Assembly (NCBI GenBank): GCA_019117485.1
Contig: DWZQ01000016.1
Span: 1 to 34,922 of the forward strand
DNA: 34,922 nucleotides
Origin: Candidatus Agathobaculum intestinipullorum
Lineage (GTDB): Bacteria > Bacillota > Clostridia > Oscillospirales > Butyricicoccaceae
Direction of reading: 5' to 3'
Under the pieces are notes generated by a model. It saw only the letters and a program-made list of their open reading frames with translations, made no database searches and was not told the origin of the DNA. Shown piece after piece: positions 27,311 through 34,876 of this stretch. Numbering within the stretch: the stretch's first letter is position 1; the number at the start of each line of letters is the position of its first letter. Both the position numbers and the translations under genes were made by a program.

Positions 27311-28294
27311 TTACTTTGCAGCCAGACGGCGAGCCTTAGCTTCCATACGCTCGCGGGTAACGTCGAGCAGTACAGCGCCGATGATAACCAGGCCGAGCGT
27401 CAGGTTCTGTACCGCGGTCGAGAAGGACAGCAGCGAGAAGCCATTACGCAGGATCTGGATAATCAGAACACCGAGCATGGTGCCGATCATGGTGCCCTTG
27501 CCGCCCATGAAGGATGCACCGCCGATGATGCAAGCTGCGATAGCGTCGGTATCGTAGGGCTGGTTTGCGTTTGCACCATTGCAGATGCCGGCGCGACCGA
27601 TGGAAACAATGCCAGCCAGTGCCGCCATGAAGCCGGACAGCGCGTAGCAGAAGGTGAGTACGTTAGCGGAGTTGATACCGGACAGGCGGGCAGCCTCCGG
27701 GTTGCCGCCGCAGCAGTAGATCGAGCGGCCCAGCGCGGTGCGGGTCAGCAGGATGTGCATGATGATGTAGATGATGATAACAACAATGAAGCTGACCGGG
27801 AAGCCGCCGATGGTAGCAGAACCGAGCCACAGAACGCCGTCCAGACCAGAGAAAGAAACCATCTTGGAGCCGGTGATGATCAGGCCGGCGCCCCAGAGTA
27901 CGTTTTTCATACCAAGGGTAGAAACGAAGGGGTGGGGCAGGTGCAGGCGGGTGAGCATCATGCCATTGATCCAGCCGATCAGCGTGCCGGCAGCGATCGC
28001 AACAATCAGCAGGACTACCGAGCTCTTTACGCCGTTCTGTACCAGCATACCGGCCAGACAGCCGCAGAATACCGCATTTGCGCCAACCGACAGGTCGATA
28101 CCGGCAGTGATCAGGCAGAGCAGCATGCCGGTGGAAACCAGCGCGTTAAACGGCGTCTGCTTGAGAACCGACATCAGGTTGCTGGGCGTCAAAAAGTTCG
28201 GCGATGCAATGGTCAATAAGATACAAAGAACAAGCAGAGCGCCAAATGTACCAGCATACGTCATCAAATTGCTGGACTTCTTCGATTTAGTCAT
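27311..28294 (-). CDS. Ribose-type sugar ABC transporter permease
   Basis: This 327-residue membrane protein belongs to the RbsC/XylH/AraH permease family: about eight to ten hydrophobic segments, a GIDLSVGANAVFCGCLAG segment (the conserved DLSVG motif) and the cytoplasmic loop GGNPEAARLSGINSANV, which contacts the ATPase. It forms the membrane channel as a homodimer. The start overlaps the end of the ATPase gene by eight bases, so the two are translationally coupled. Confidence 0.92.
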   Translation of the reverse strand: MTKSKKSSNLMTYAGTFGALLVLCILLTIASPNFLTPSNLMSVLKQTPFNALVSTGMLLCLITAGIDLSVGANAVFCGCLAGMLVQNGVKSSVVLLIVAIAAGTLIGWINGMMLTRLHLPHPFVSTLGMKNVLWGAGLIITGSKMVSFSGLDGVLWLGSATIGGFPVSFIVVIIIYIIMHILLTRTALGRSIYCCGGNPEAARLSGINSANVLTFCYALSGFMAALAGIVSIGRAGICNGANANQPYDTDAIAACIIGGASFMGGKGTMIGTMLGVLIIQILRNGFSLLSFSTAVQNLTLGLVIIGAVLLDVTRERMEAKARRLAAK

Positions 28295-29792
28295 CTAATT
28301 TACCTCCCCAAGCTGCCTTCATAAGGTCTTCCTGATTGAAATGTTCGCTGTCGCGGTCTACATCGGCCATGACCTCACCGCCGCGCATAACGATGACGCG
28401 GTCGCTCATGCCGAGGATCTCAGGCATTTCAGAGGAGACCATGATAACGCATTTGCCCTGCTTTACAAGGCTGTTCATAACGTTGTAAACCTCAACCTTT
28501 GCGCCGACGTCAATGCCGCGGGTCGGCTCGTCGAAGATGAAGATATCCGCGTCGGTATTAACCCACTTGCCAATAACCACCTTCTGCTGGTTACCACCGG
28601 AAAGCTGGCCGACAATTTCGTCGATCGACGGGGTTTTGATGCGCAGGGATGCAATGTGCCCTTCGCCGGTTTCGAGGATCTTCTTTTCATCCAAGAAAGG
28701 ACCATTGCAGAACCCCTTCATGTTGGCGAGGATCAGGTTCGTGCGGATGGTCTGAGCCAGCACAAGGCCCTGTCCTTTGCGGTCTTCGGTCAGGAACGCG
28801 ATACCTTCGCGGATGGCCTGACGGGGCGATTTGATATGTACTTCCTTGCCTTTGATCGTAATCTTGCCGCCGTCGATCGGGTCGGCACCAAAGATCGCGC
28901 GCATGGTTTCGGTACGGCCTGCGCCAACAAGGCCGGCAAAGCCAAGAATTTGTCCACCGTATGCATCGAACGAAACGTCGCGCAGCACGCCGTTTTCGAC
29001 CAAATGCTCAACTTTGAGCATCGGCTCTTTGCTCTTGACGCCGAATTCCTTGGGGAACTGGTTGTCCAGCGAGCGGCCTACCATGGCCGTAATCAGAGAG
29101 TCGTTATCCCACTCAGCAATCGGCTTGGTGGAAATGTATTCACCGTCACGGATAACGGTGACGCGGTCACACAGTTCGAACAGCTCTTCGAGCTTATGCG
29201 ATACAAAGACGATACCGATCCCGCGGCTCTTGAGGTCGCGGCAGGTTTTCATCAATTGCTCAACCTCTTTTTCGCCCAGCGAGGAGGTCGGCTCGTCCAT
29301 AATAATCATTTTTGCGTTGATCAGAACCGCCTTGGCGATTTCGATCATTTGCTGTACGCCCATGCCGAAGGTACCAGCGGGCTTGGTCGGATCGACGTCC
29401 TGACCGAGGGAGGCCATAACCTCCTTGGCTCTTTTATGCATGGTCGGGTAGTCCAGCAGGCCACCCTTTTTCAGCCATTTGTTAATGAAGATGTTGTCGG
29501 TAACGCTCAACAGCTTTTCAATGTTCAGTTCCTGATATACACAGGCGATGCCCGCCGCGGCGGAATCGTTCGGGTTTTTGAAATGCTGCTCAACGCCGTC
29601 GACAAAAATCTGGCCCTCGTCTGCCTGATGTACGCCGGTCAACACTTTGATAAGCGTCGATTTACCCGCGCCGTTTTCACCGATCAGACCGAGGATTTCC
29701 CCGGGCTTGACGGCGAGCTGCATACCCTTCAGAGCCACGACGCCCGGGAAACGCTTGACCGCGTTTTTCAGCTCTACTACGTATTCACTCAT
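28287..29792 (-). CDS. Ribose-type sugar ABC transporter ATP-binding protein
   Basis: This 501-residue protein has two fused ABC domains, as in RbsA/MglA. Domain 1 has Walker A GENGAGKST and Walker B MIIMDEPTSSL. Domain 2 has the usual degenerate Walker A (GLVGAGRTE), the signature LSGGNQQKVVIGKW and Walker B IFIFDEPTRGID. It powers uptake of a monosaccharide or polyol. Of three in-frame ATGs I chose 29792, about ten bases after AAAGG; the ATG at 29798 is only four bases from it. The gap to the upstream binding-protein gene is 210 bases with a strong hairpin. Confidence 0.92.
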   Translation of the reverse strand: MSEYVVELKNAVKRFPGVVALKGMQLAVKPGEILGLIGENGAGKSTLIKVLTGVHQADEGQIFVDGVEQHFKNPNDSAAAGIACVYQELNIEKLLSVTDNIFINKWLKKGGLLDYPTMHKRAKEVMASLGQDVDPTKPAGTFGMGVQQMIEIAKAVLINAKMIIMDEPTSSLGEKEVEQLMKTCRDLKSRGIGIVFVSHKLEELFELCDRVTVIRDGEYISTKPIAEWDNDSLITAMVGRSLDNQFPKEFGVKSKEPMLKVEHLVENGVLRDVSFDAYGGQILGFAGLVGAGRTETMRAIFGADPIDGGKITIKGKEVHIKSPRQAIREGIAFLTEDRKGQGLVLAQTIRTNLILANMKGFCNGPFLDEKKILETGEGHIASLRIKTPSIDEIVGQLSGGNQQKVVIGKWVNTDADIFIFDEPTRGIDVGAKVEVYNVMNSLVKQGKCVIMVSSEMPEILGMSDRVIVMRGGEVMADVDRDSEHFNQEDLMKAAWGGKLDD

Positions 29793-29924
29793 TTGCATAT
29801 CACCTTTTCTTCTCCGAGATGAAGTGCGGGACACAAGGGAACTGGTCTCGGTACAGTTGCAGGATGGGCGATGTCGCGGATGATGCGCCGTCCTGTCTCA
29901 GTCTCGCGGGGGTAATTGGAAAGA

Positions 29925-29957
29925 ACCCCTGCATCGATTTGTAAATCCTGCAGGGGT
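29925..29957 (-). terminator. Intercistronic attenuating hairpin after the binding-protein gene
   Basis: ACCCCTGCA pairs perfectly with TGCAGGGGT, with a second GATTT/AAATC helix inside. On the minus strand TTCTTT follows. It lies 45 bases after the binding-protein stop; partial termination here would give more binding protein than membrane components. The rest of the 210-base gap shows no gene. Confidence 0.65.
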
Positions 29958-30002
29958 CCTCCCTATTACTTGAAGTTACTTACAAAAGGGAATTGCGCGA
30001 AA

Positions 30003-31013
30003 TTACTCGCCCAGATAGCCCTTCAGAGTGTCCAGACGCTCCTGCGCGTTGTCCTTGGTGACAACAGAGCAGCCGGAGTCGATGAACTCGTCGAGGGTCT
30101 CGCCGTCGAGTGCCTTAACAGCAGCCTCAACCGCCATGTAGCCCATGTCAAACGCTTCCTGAGCTACGGACATGGTCTCCTCGCCAGCCAGGATTGCGTT
30201 GCACGCAGACTGGATGCCGTCGAAGCCTACAAAAATCGTGTTGGCATACGCCTCGTTGCCCTTAGCGGCACGGGCAGCTGCCATCGCCATGTCGTCGTTG
30301 TTGCAGACGATGATAGCGATGCCTTCCGGATGGTTCTGCATGATAGCTTCCATGCAAGTTACAGCCTGATCGGCTACTGCGTTAGCATACTGGATCTCGC
30401 CGTCCAGGAACTCGCCGCCAGCTTCTTCGATGCCCTTCTCGTAGCCAGCCAGACGAGCCATAGCAGTGCTGTCGCCTTCAACGCCGGAGATTGCGATCGC
30501 CTTGATTTCAGGCCAGCCAGCGGCCTCGGCAGCGGCAACAGCTTCCTTGCCGCCCATAGCAGCCGCTTCCTCGTTACCAGTGCCGACGAAAGCCTTGACT
30601 TCCGGTGCATCGATATCAGTATCGACCGCGATGATCGGAGCTTCCTTGCCGGCGACCAGGGTAACAACGGTTTCAGCCTGCAGCGGAGCGATAACGAAAG
30701 CGTCGTACGCGCCGGAGTTCAGGTCGGTCTCGATCATGTTCTGCTGCTCGTCGTAAGCGGTCTCAGAGGAAGCGCCCTTAACCTCGACCTTTACGTCCGG
30801 GTTCTTCTCCATGTAGGACAGCGCGCCAGCCTGTACGTAGCTCCAGTATTCGGAAGCCGTGGTCTTCAGGATGACGTCGATGGAGTAGCCCTCGCCGGAG
30901 GTCTCGCCGCCGTCAGTGGAAGCATCGTCGGTGCCGCCGTTATTGCCGCCGCATGCTGCGAGGCTTGCACACATAGCGCCTGCGAGTAACATTGCCAGTA
31001 GTCTCTTCTTCAT
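30003..31013 (-). CDS. Sugar ABC transporter substrate-binding lipoprotein
   Basis: This 336-residue protein begins with a lipoprotein signal (KKRLLAMLLAGAMCASLAAC, lipobox LAAC) and a Gly/Ser/Asp-rich spacer, then a Peripla_BP_4 fold of the ribose/inositol type (DVILKTTASEYWSYVQAGA, YDAFVIAPLQAETV, IIAVDTDIDAPEV, AIIVCNNDDMAMAAARA, IFVGFDGIQSA). The ligand is probably a monosaccharide or cyclitol, consistent with the flanking dehydrogenases. AAGGAGAGAGG precedes the ATG at 31013; the frame is open further upstream, but that is structured leader. It is first in the operon with the ATPase and permease. Confidence 0.92.
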   Translation of the reverse strand: MKKRLLAMLLAGAMCASLAACGGNNGGTDDASTDGGETSGEGYSIDVILKTTASEYWSYVQAGALSYMEKNPDVKVEVKGASSETAYDEQQNMIETDLNSGAYDAFVIAPLQAETVVTLVAGKEAPIIAVDTDIDAPEVKAFVGTGNEEAAAMGGKEAVAAAEAAGWPEIKAIAISGVEGDSTAMARLAGYEKGIEEAGGEFLDGEIQYANAVADQAVTCMEAIMQNHPEGIAIIVCNNDDMAMAAARAAKGNEAYANTIFVGFDGIQSACNAILAGEETMSVAQEAFDMGYMAVEAAVKALDGETLDEFIDSGCSVVTKDNAQERLDTLKGYLGE

Positions 31014-31143
31014 GATAAAACCTCTCTCCTTTTTTCGCGCGGTAGCATCCGCCCCGGATAGCCACGCCGGTGAGAAACCGGACTTTGGGCCGGACAGGGG
31101 GTACGCCCCGCTTTTCGTTTTGTCCTGCGTTTGCAGGACACGG

Positions 31144-31159
31144 GAACGCTCCAACGTTC
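31144..31159. promoter_or_regulatory. Inverted repeat just downstream of the transporter promoter
   Basis: GAACG-N6-CGTTC lies 8-23 bases downstream of the -10 box, a repressor-like position. The spacing of six differs from a LexA box (four). The leader also holds a GTCCTGC/GCAGGAC hairpin at about 31121-31138. Confidence 0.35.
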
Positions 31160-31166
31160 TGGTAAT

Positions 31167-31195
31167 ATTTTAATGCATGACGGGTACTTTGACAA
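31167..31195 (-). promoter_or_regulatory. ABC transporter operon promoter
   Basis: Minus strand TTGTCA (31190-31195), 17-base spacer, TAAAAT (31167-31172). A leader of about 145 bases follows. Confidence 0.75.
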
Positions 31196-31244
31196 GAGTA
31201 AGTTGTTATTTTTGTCGGTAATAGCGAGTTGACCGCAGGCCTGT

Positions 31245-31260
31245 TTGTGCAGGTTCACAA
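31245..31260. promoter_or_regulatory. Palindrome 1 in the transporter/isomerase control region
   Basis: TTGTG-N6-CACAA, an inverted repeat about 50 bases upstream of the transporter -35 box, resembling sites of CRP- or Rex-type regulators without matching either fully. Confidence 0.4.
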
Positions 31261-31269
31261 GGATTGGAT

Positions 31270-31286
31270 TTGTATCGGCGATACAA
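31270..31286. promoter_or_regulatory. Palindrome 2 in the transporter/isomerase control region
   Basis: TTGTATCG-G-CGATACAA is a perfect 17-base inverted repeat about 100 bases upstream of the isomerase -35 box and 75 bases from the transporter -35 box. It is a strong operator candidate for the sugar island. No regulator gene is in the island. Confidence 0.6.
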
Positions 31287-31383
31287 GGACTGTGCATTGT
31301 GCAAAAATAATGCTGATTGACAAAATTTATGAGAATTTCGAAGGAAAAATACGTCTCATTTGGGCATATTTTGGCGATATGTC

Positions 31384-31413
31384 TTGCGGGTCAAGGTTAC
31401 AGTGTGGTAAAAT
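31384..31413 (+). promoter_or_regulatory. Promoter of the isomerase/epimerase gene
   Basis: TTGCGG (31384-31389), 18-base spacer, TAAAAT (31408-31413). A TTGACA at about 31317 has no fitting -10 box. Confidence 0.6.
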
Positions 31414-31446
31414 TAAAACATACTAACCGGGGAGAGGAAATGCGTG

Positions 31447-32376
31447 ATGAAACTGGCAATCAAGACCTGCACACTGGACATGCCATATGAGGAAATGCTT
31501 GAATTTTGTGTGGCACAGCGCGTTGCTGCATTGGAAATCGGTACGGGTAACTGGTCGGGCGCACCGCACTGTGATCTGGATCTGCTTGTGCACGACAAGA
31601 CAGCGCGCGAGGTGTGGTCCGACGCGATGCGTGCGAAAGGGCTGGAACTGTGCGCACTCAACTGCTCGGGCAACCCGCTGGCATATGAGCGGGAAATGGA
31701 AGTGACGAAAAAGACCTTTGAACTGGCTGGGATGCTGGGGGTCAAAAAAATCGTGATGATGAGCGGCCTGCCTGCGGGCTGCAAGGGCGACAAGACGCCG
31801 GTCTGGATCACGACCTCGTGGCCGCCGGAAACGCAGGACATTCTGGATTATCAGTGGAATGAGGTTGCCATCCCAGCGTGGAAAGAGATCGTTAAGTTGG
31901 CAGCGGACTGTGGTATCGAACGCATTGCGCTTGAAAATCACGGCATGCAATTGGTCTATAACCCCGAAACCTGCCTGCGGCTGCGCGAGGCGGTAGGCCC
32001 AATGGTGGGCATGAATCTCGACCCGTCGCACCTGTTCTGGATGGGTGGCGACCCGATCGAGGCTGCGCGCGTGCTTGGTGAGCACAATGCGCTTTATCAT
32101 GTACACGGCAAGGATTCACGTCCTGAGCGCCGCTACTGGCAACCCAACGGCATGCTGGACACCAAACCGATTGATGCTTTCGCGCGCCGTGCGTGGAACT
32201 ATGTCGCAGTAGGCGCGGGGCACGATGCCCAGTGGTGGAAAGAGTTTTTCTCGGTTGTGCGTATGTCGGGGTATGACGGCGCGGTTTCGCTTGAAATGGA
32301 GGATTTGACGCTGTCCATGTTGGATGGGCATCTGTCCAGTCTGCGCGTATTGCGCGAAGCATTGAATGTCGATTGA
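31447..32376 (+). CDS. Sugar phosphate isomerase/epimerase family protein (IolE/xylose isomerase-like TIM barrel)
   Basis: This 309-residue protein is an AP_endonuc_2-type TIM barrel. The expected divalent-metal ligands are visible: E163 (ALENHG), D192 (NLDPSH), a His in YHVHGKD (218 or 220) and E283 (SLEMED). Relatives isomerise or epimerise ketoses or dehydrate 2-keto-myo-inositol (IolE). With two dehydrogenases next to it, a keto-intermediate is the likely substrate. GGGGAGAGG lies nine bases before the ATG at 31447; a GTG directly before it is the alternative start. It is divergent from the ABC transporter and monocistronic. Family certain, reaction inferred. Confidence 0.85.
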   Translation: MKLAIKTCTLDMPYEEMLEFCVAQRVAALEIGTGNWSGAPHCDLDLLVHDKTAREVWSDAMRAKGLELCALNCSGNPLAYEREMEVTKKTFELAGMLGVKKIVMMSGLPAGCKGDKTPVWITTSWPPETQDILDYQWNEVAIPAWKEIVKLAADCGIERIALENHGMQLVYNPETCLRLREAVGPMVGMNLDPSHLFWMGGDPIEAARVLGEHNALYHVHGKDSRPERRYWQPNGMLDTKPIDAFARRAWNYVAVGAGHDAQWWKEFFSVVRMSGYDGAVSLEMEDLTLSMLDGHLSSLRVLREALNVD

Positions 32377-32394
32377 CGGGCGTATAGCGTTATA

Positions 32395-32438
32395 AAAGGG
32401 CCTGCGGTCTGTTTCTTTCAGCAGACCGTAGGCCCTTT
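32395..32438. terminator. Bidirectional terminator after the isomerase gene
   Basis: AAAGGGCCT-G-CGGTCTG pairs with CAGACCG-T-AGGCCCTTT around a ten-base loop. On the minus strand it also follows the 57-residue gene ending at 32447. Confidence 0.75.
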
Positions 32439-32446
32439 GCGCTGTT

Positions 32447-32620
32447 TTAGCCTTGTTGTCGTAACAGCAGGTTGGCATAATTGCGCAGCTCGGTGTCCGA
32501 GTGCAGGCAATCGCCGTGCGCGATGATCTGACGGCGTATCCGGTCGGGCAGCGTATCGAAGTAGGCGTGCGCCGTGCGGTTGATAGCCAGCATTTCGGTC
32601 AGATTGTGATAGCGGTTCAC
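32447..32620 (-). CDS. Small uncharacterised protein (57 aa)
   Basis: The ORF starts with GTG at 32620, directly behind GAGGTGAGG, and ends with TAA before the shared terminator. The peptide (MNRYHNLTEMLAINRTAHAY, then a LPDRIRRQI core and a TELRNYANLLLR end) looks like a small all-helical protein seen in clostridia, with the pattern LP..v...I...g..i.se.eL..yA..Ll. No function is known. It starts 30 bases after the stop of the large exported protein upstream, so it is probably the second gene of that operon. Confidence 0.65.
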   Translation of the reverse strand: MNRYHNLTEMLAINRTAHAYFDTLPDRIRRQIIAHGDCLHSDTELRNYANLLLRQQG

Positions 32621-32650
32621 CTTTTCCTCACCTCTATACCAGTATGGTCA

Positions 32651-34594
32651 TCACATGGTAAGGATATTCTCCAGAATATTCAGGATTTTCACACCATAGT
32701 TGGCGCCTGCTGCCCAGCCATAGCCTTTGGGGTTCTCCTGAATGCCAAGATGCTGCACGGTGGATGCAGAGCCGCGTGTGACCAGCGAGAAGCGAGGGTC
32801 AACAACTTCGTTTTTTAAGGGCTGTCGGTTGGCATATGCTTTGAGATGCTGAATCTGTGCGCGGATACCCAACTGTGGTGTGGGGAAGGATGCGCCCAGC
32901 ATACCGTTGTCCAGTACACCCAAGCCACAGAAATTATTCTGCGAGAGCTTCACTGCACTGTCTTTAAACGTAAAGTTGCCGGTTTCCAAACAGGACTGTG
33001 CAAAAGCAATATCACCACGGATTCCCTCGGTCTTGCCTTCGGATAAGTAGAGGGGTATCATGTCAATAACCGACTTCGGTACATTGGGGTTGACCTTTTT
33101 AATATATGCCTGCATCTGTTGTACGGTAGCTTTTGGTGTACCTTCTACGGCGGTATAGGTAAAGTAGCGGTCGATGGTTGCACTGCGCACCTGATAATAG
33201 GTAGAGCCGGGGCGCATGATCTGTGTCAGCAGTAGGGTAGAACCGGGGTTCGTGTCGATCAGGCGGTAGCTGTCAAGCGATTGCAGACTGCTGCCTTTGG
33301 AAAAGTCAAATACTGCCCAGTGCCCATCTATATAAACAACATTCCACGCGGTTGACCAGCTTTGCGCGAGAAAGGCCGGAATACCTGCTTCGGTAAACAT
33401 CCAGTCCGCAGCGGTAGCCAGCGAGCGGCTGCTGACGCTGCCTTTGCGGTTGTAAGACGACACCCACGACGCGCTGCCACCTGTGTGGTATTCACGCTGT
33501 AATAGTTGGTAGATATAGGACAGACGCTCCTGATCGGTTGGTAGTGCGGACAGTTTGTCCATTTCACCGGCAAAGTACGCCTTGGCAGCGGCGTGTTCTG
33601 CCGCAGTCGCATTGGTCAGTGTGTAGGTCTCGGCAAGTTTTACGCGGCTTTGTGCATTTTTAGAATAGCCGTTGGAAACGGAAACGGCAGATAGCGTGGC
33701 GGGTTGGGCGCTGAGATAGGCGGTAGACAATGCTTCAAAATCCGCTTGCAAGGATGCCTTGTCTGGATTATCGAACAGGTCAGCGTTGGCCAGTGCAAGC
33801 AGGCGCGAGTTATATTTGGGCGTTGCGGCGGCTGCGGTGCCGGTGATCGCGGCGGTGAGCCGGTCAGCCCAATACAGACTGCTGCGGTGCAATTGGTTGG
33901 CAGATGCTGCGTAGATGGGGGCGTTCTTAACAGCGCGCAATTCGCTGACCAGTGCTTTCCAATCGGCGCTTTTCTCGCCCGTGATCGTGGGGGCGAAACG
34001 TGCGGCGGTTCCAGCATAGGAAGTAGCAGACGTGGTGCGCAGTTCGCCTGCCAGATCGTTCATGGCTGCCGTCCAAGTGGTTTCTGCAGCATATGGGTAG
34101 GCGGCATAAGCGGTAATACGCCTGTTATCATAATTATAAGATACGCCAAAGTCGACCAACTCGGCAAGCGAACGCAGGCCAATGTAGTTGTTTCCTTTTA
34201 TGTTGTAGACAGTGGGTGTGATACGTATGCCATTCAGATACAGAGTCTGCGGTGTGGCTACAGCGGGGGCAGATGATGTCGCTGTGTTTTGAATTGTGTT
34301 GCTTTCACCGGATGCGGGAACATAGGCTACATCCGGGTCGAGGTGGACGGCATTTTCTGCGGCGTCATAAGTTACGCCAAAATCAAGCAGGCGCCCAAGG
34401 TCGCGCAGCTTGAAGTATGTATTTCCGGCAATATTATATATAGTAGGATTGGCTGGTTTACCGGATGTGTCTGCCAGCGTGGTACTGACAAAGAAAGTTT
34501 GTCCGCCGTTTGTGGCCGGTGTAGCGGTAACCGCGGATGCTGTGCTGGTCAAGGCAGCGATAGCACATGCGGTGAAAATTAGTCGCTTAAGCAT
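32651..34594 (-). CDS. Exported stalk-domain protein with degenerate transglutaminase-like segment and glucosaminidase domain
   Basis: This 647-residue protein begins with a signal peptide (LKRLIFTACAIAALTSTASA). Two stalk (copper amine oxidase N-like) repeats follow at about 49-86 and 127-164, each with YNI.GN.Y..LR.L..L.DFGVsY. A helical Ala/Thr-rich region leads to a transglutaminase-like segment (about 352-436, ending AWNVVYIDGHWAVFDF). The C-terminus (about 505-647) is a GH73-type glucosaminidase with candidate catalytic E537 in AQSCLETGNF. In the middle segment the usual Cys and His are Ser388 and Thr415, so that part is probably not an active enzyme. It likely hydrolyses peptidoglycan at the surface. 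GGAGG precedes the ATG at 34594. Confidence 0.82.
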   Translation of the reverse strand: MLKRLIFTACAIAALTSTASAVTATPATNGGQTFFVSTTLADTSGKPANPTIYNIAGNTYFKLRDLGRLLDFGVTYDAAENAVHLDPDVAYVPASGESNTIQNTATSSAPAVATPQTLYLNGIRITPTVYNIKGNNYIGLRSLAELVDFGVSYNYDNRRITAYAAYPYAAETTWTAAMNDLAGELRTTSATSYAGTAARFAPTITGEKSADWKALVSELRAVKNAPIYAASANQLHRSSLYWADRLTAAITGTAAAATPKYNSRLLALANADLFDNPDKASLQADFEALSTAYLSAQPATLSAVSVSNGYSKNAQSRVKLAETYTLTNATAAEHAAAKAYFAGEMDKLSALPTDQERLSYIYQLLQREYHTGGSASWVSSYNRKGSVSSRSLATAADWMFTEAGIPAFLAQSWSTAWNVVYIDGHWAVFDFSKGSSLQSLDSYRLIDTNPGSTLLLTQIMRPGSTYYQVRSATIDRYFTYTAVEGTPKATVQQMQAYIKKVNPNVPKSVIDMIPLYLSEGKTEGIRGDIAFAQSCLETGNFTFKDSAVKLSQNNFCGLGVLDNGMLGASFPTPQLGIRAQIQHLKAYANRQPLKNEVVDPRFSLVTRGSASTVQHLGIQENPKGYGWAAGANYGVKILNILENILTM

Positions 34595-34628
34595 ATTTTC
34601 CTCCATTTAGGGAATGATAAGGATATTA

Positions 34629-34673
34629 TTGCAGCCAGAAACGTGTACGGCTGGAACTGCAAGGAATGGCTGC
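34629..34673 (-). other. Leader of the stalk/glucosaminidase gene with competing inverted repeats
   Basis: TGCAGCCA, GGCTGG, CTGCAA and TGGCTGC occur within 45 bases and can pair in alternative ways (GCAGCCA/TGGCTGC, or CCAGCC/GGCTGG plus TTGCAG/CTGCAA). The transcript leader of about 75 bases therefore can form more than one hairpin. No riboswitch class is recognised. Confidence 0.3.
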
Positions 34674-34703
34674 ATTATATCATGCAAAGGAGGTTGGATT
34701 CAA
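34674..34703 (-). promoter_or_regulatory. Promoter of the stalk/glucosaminidase gene
   Basis: Minus strand TTGAAT (34698-34703), 18-base spacer, TATAAT (34674-34679). Confidence 0.7.
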
Positions 34704-34753
34704 ATGTAGTATCTGGCGGCTTTGGGAAAAAACAAAAAATGTCGAAAAAAGTG

Positions 34754-34782
34754 TTGACAAAAAGGTGGCAGGGTAGTATACT
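34754..34782 (+). promoter_or_regulatory. Tandem promoter P1 (rRNA-operon type)
   Basis: TTGACA (34754-34759), 17-base spacer, TATACT (34777-34782). The A-tract TCGAAAAAAGTG lies immediately upstream, like an UP element. Confidence 0.85.
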
Positions 34783-34847
34783 AATCAAGCTGCTTCGGTG
34801 AGAGGCCGCCAAATCGAAAAGAATTTGAAAAGAGACGAAAAAAGTTC

Positions 34848-34876
34848 TTGACAAATGACTTCCGGTTTGATAAAAT
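34848..34876 (+). promoter_or_regulatory. Tandem promoter P2 (rRNA-operon type)
   Basis: TTGACA (34848-34853), 17-base spacer, TAAAAT (34871-34876), 94 bases after P1. The same A-tract, ACGAAAAAAGTTC, precedes it. A third copy, TCGAAAAAAAGTT, occupies the last bases of the window. Confidence 0.85.

Noticed and set aside
28341..29822. 493-codon open frame antisense to the ABC ATPase gene, and similar long frames opposite the first dehydrogenase (24832-26079), permease (27290-28219), binding protein (29916-30989) and dnaJ (20229-21185)
   Set aside because: All lie fully opposite well-identified genes in the complementary codon phase and give compositionally odd products.
31144..31159. GAACG-N6-CGTTC as a second SOS box
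   Set aside because: The LexA core needs four bases between GAAC and GTTC; here the arms are oriented as GAACG and CGTTC with a longer centre.
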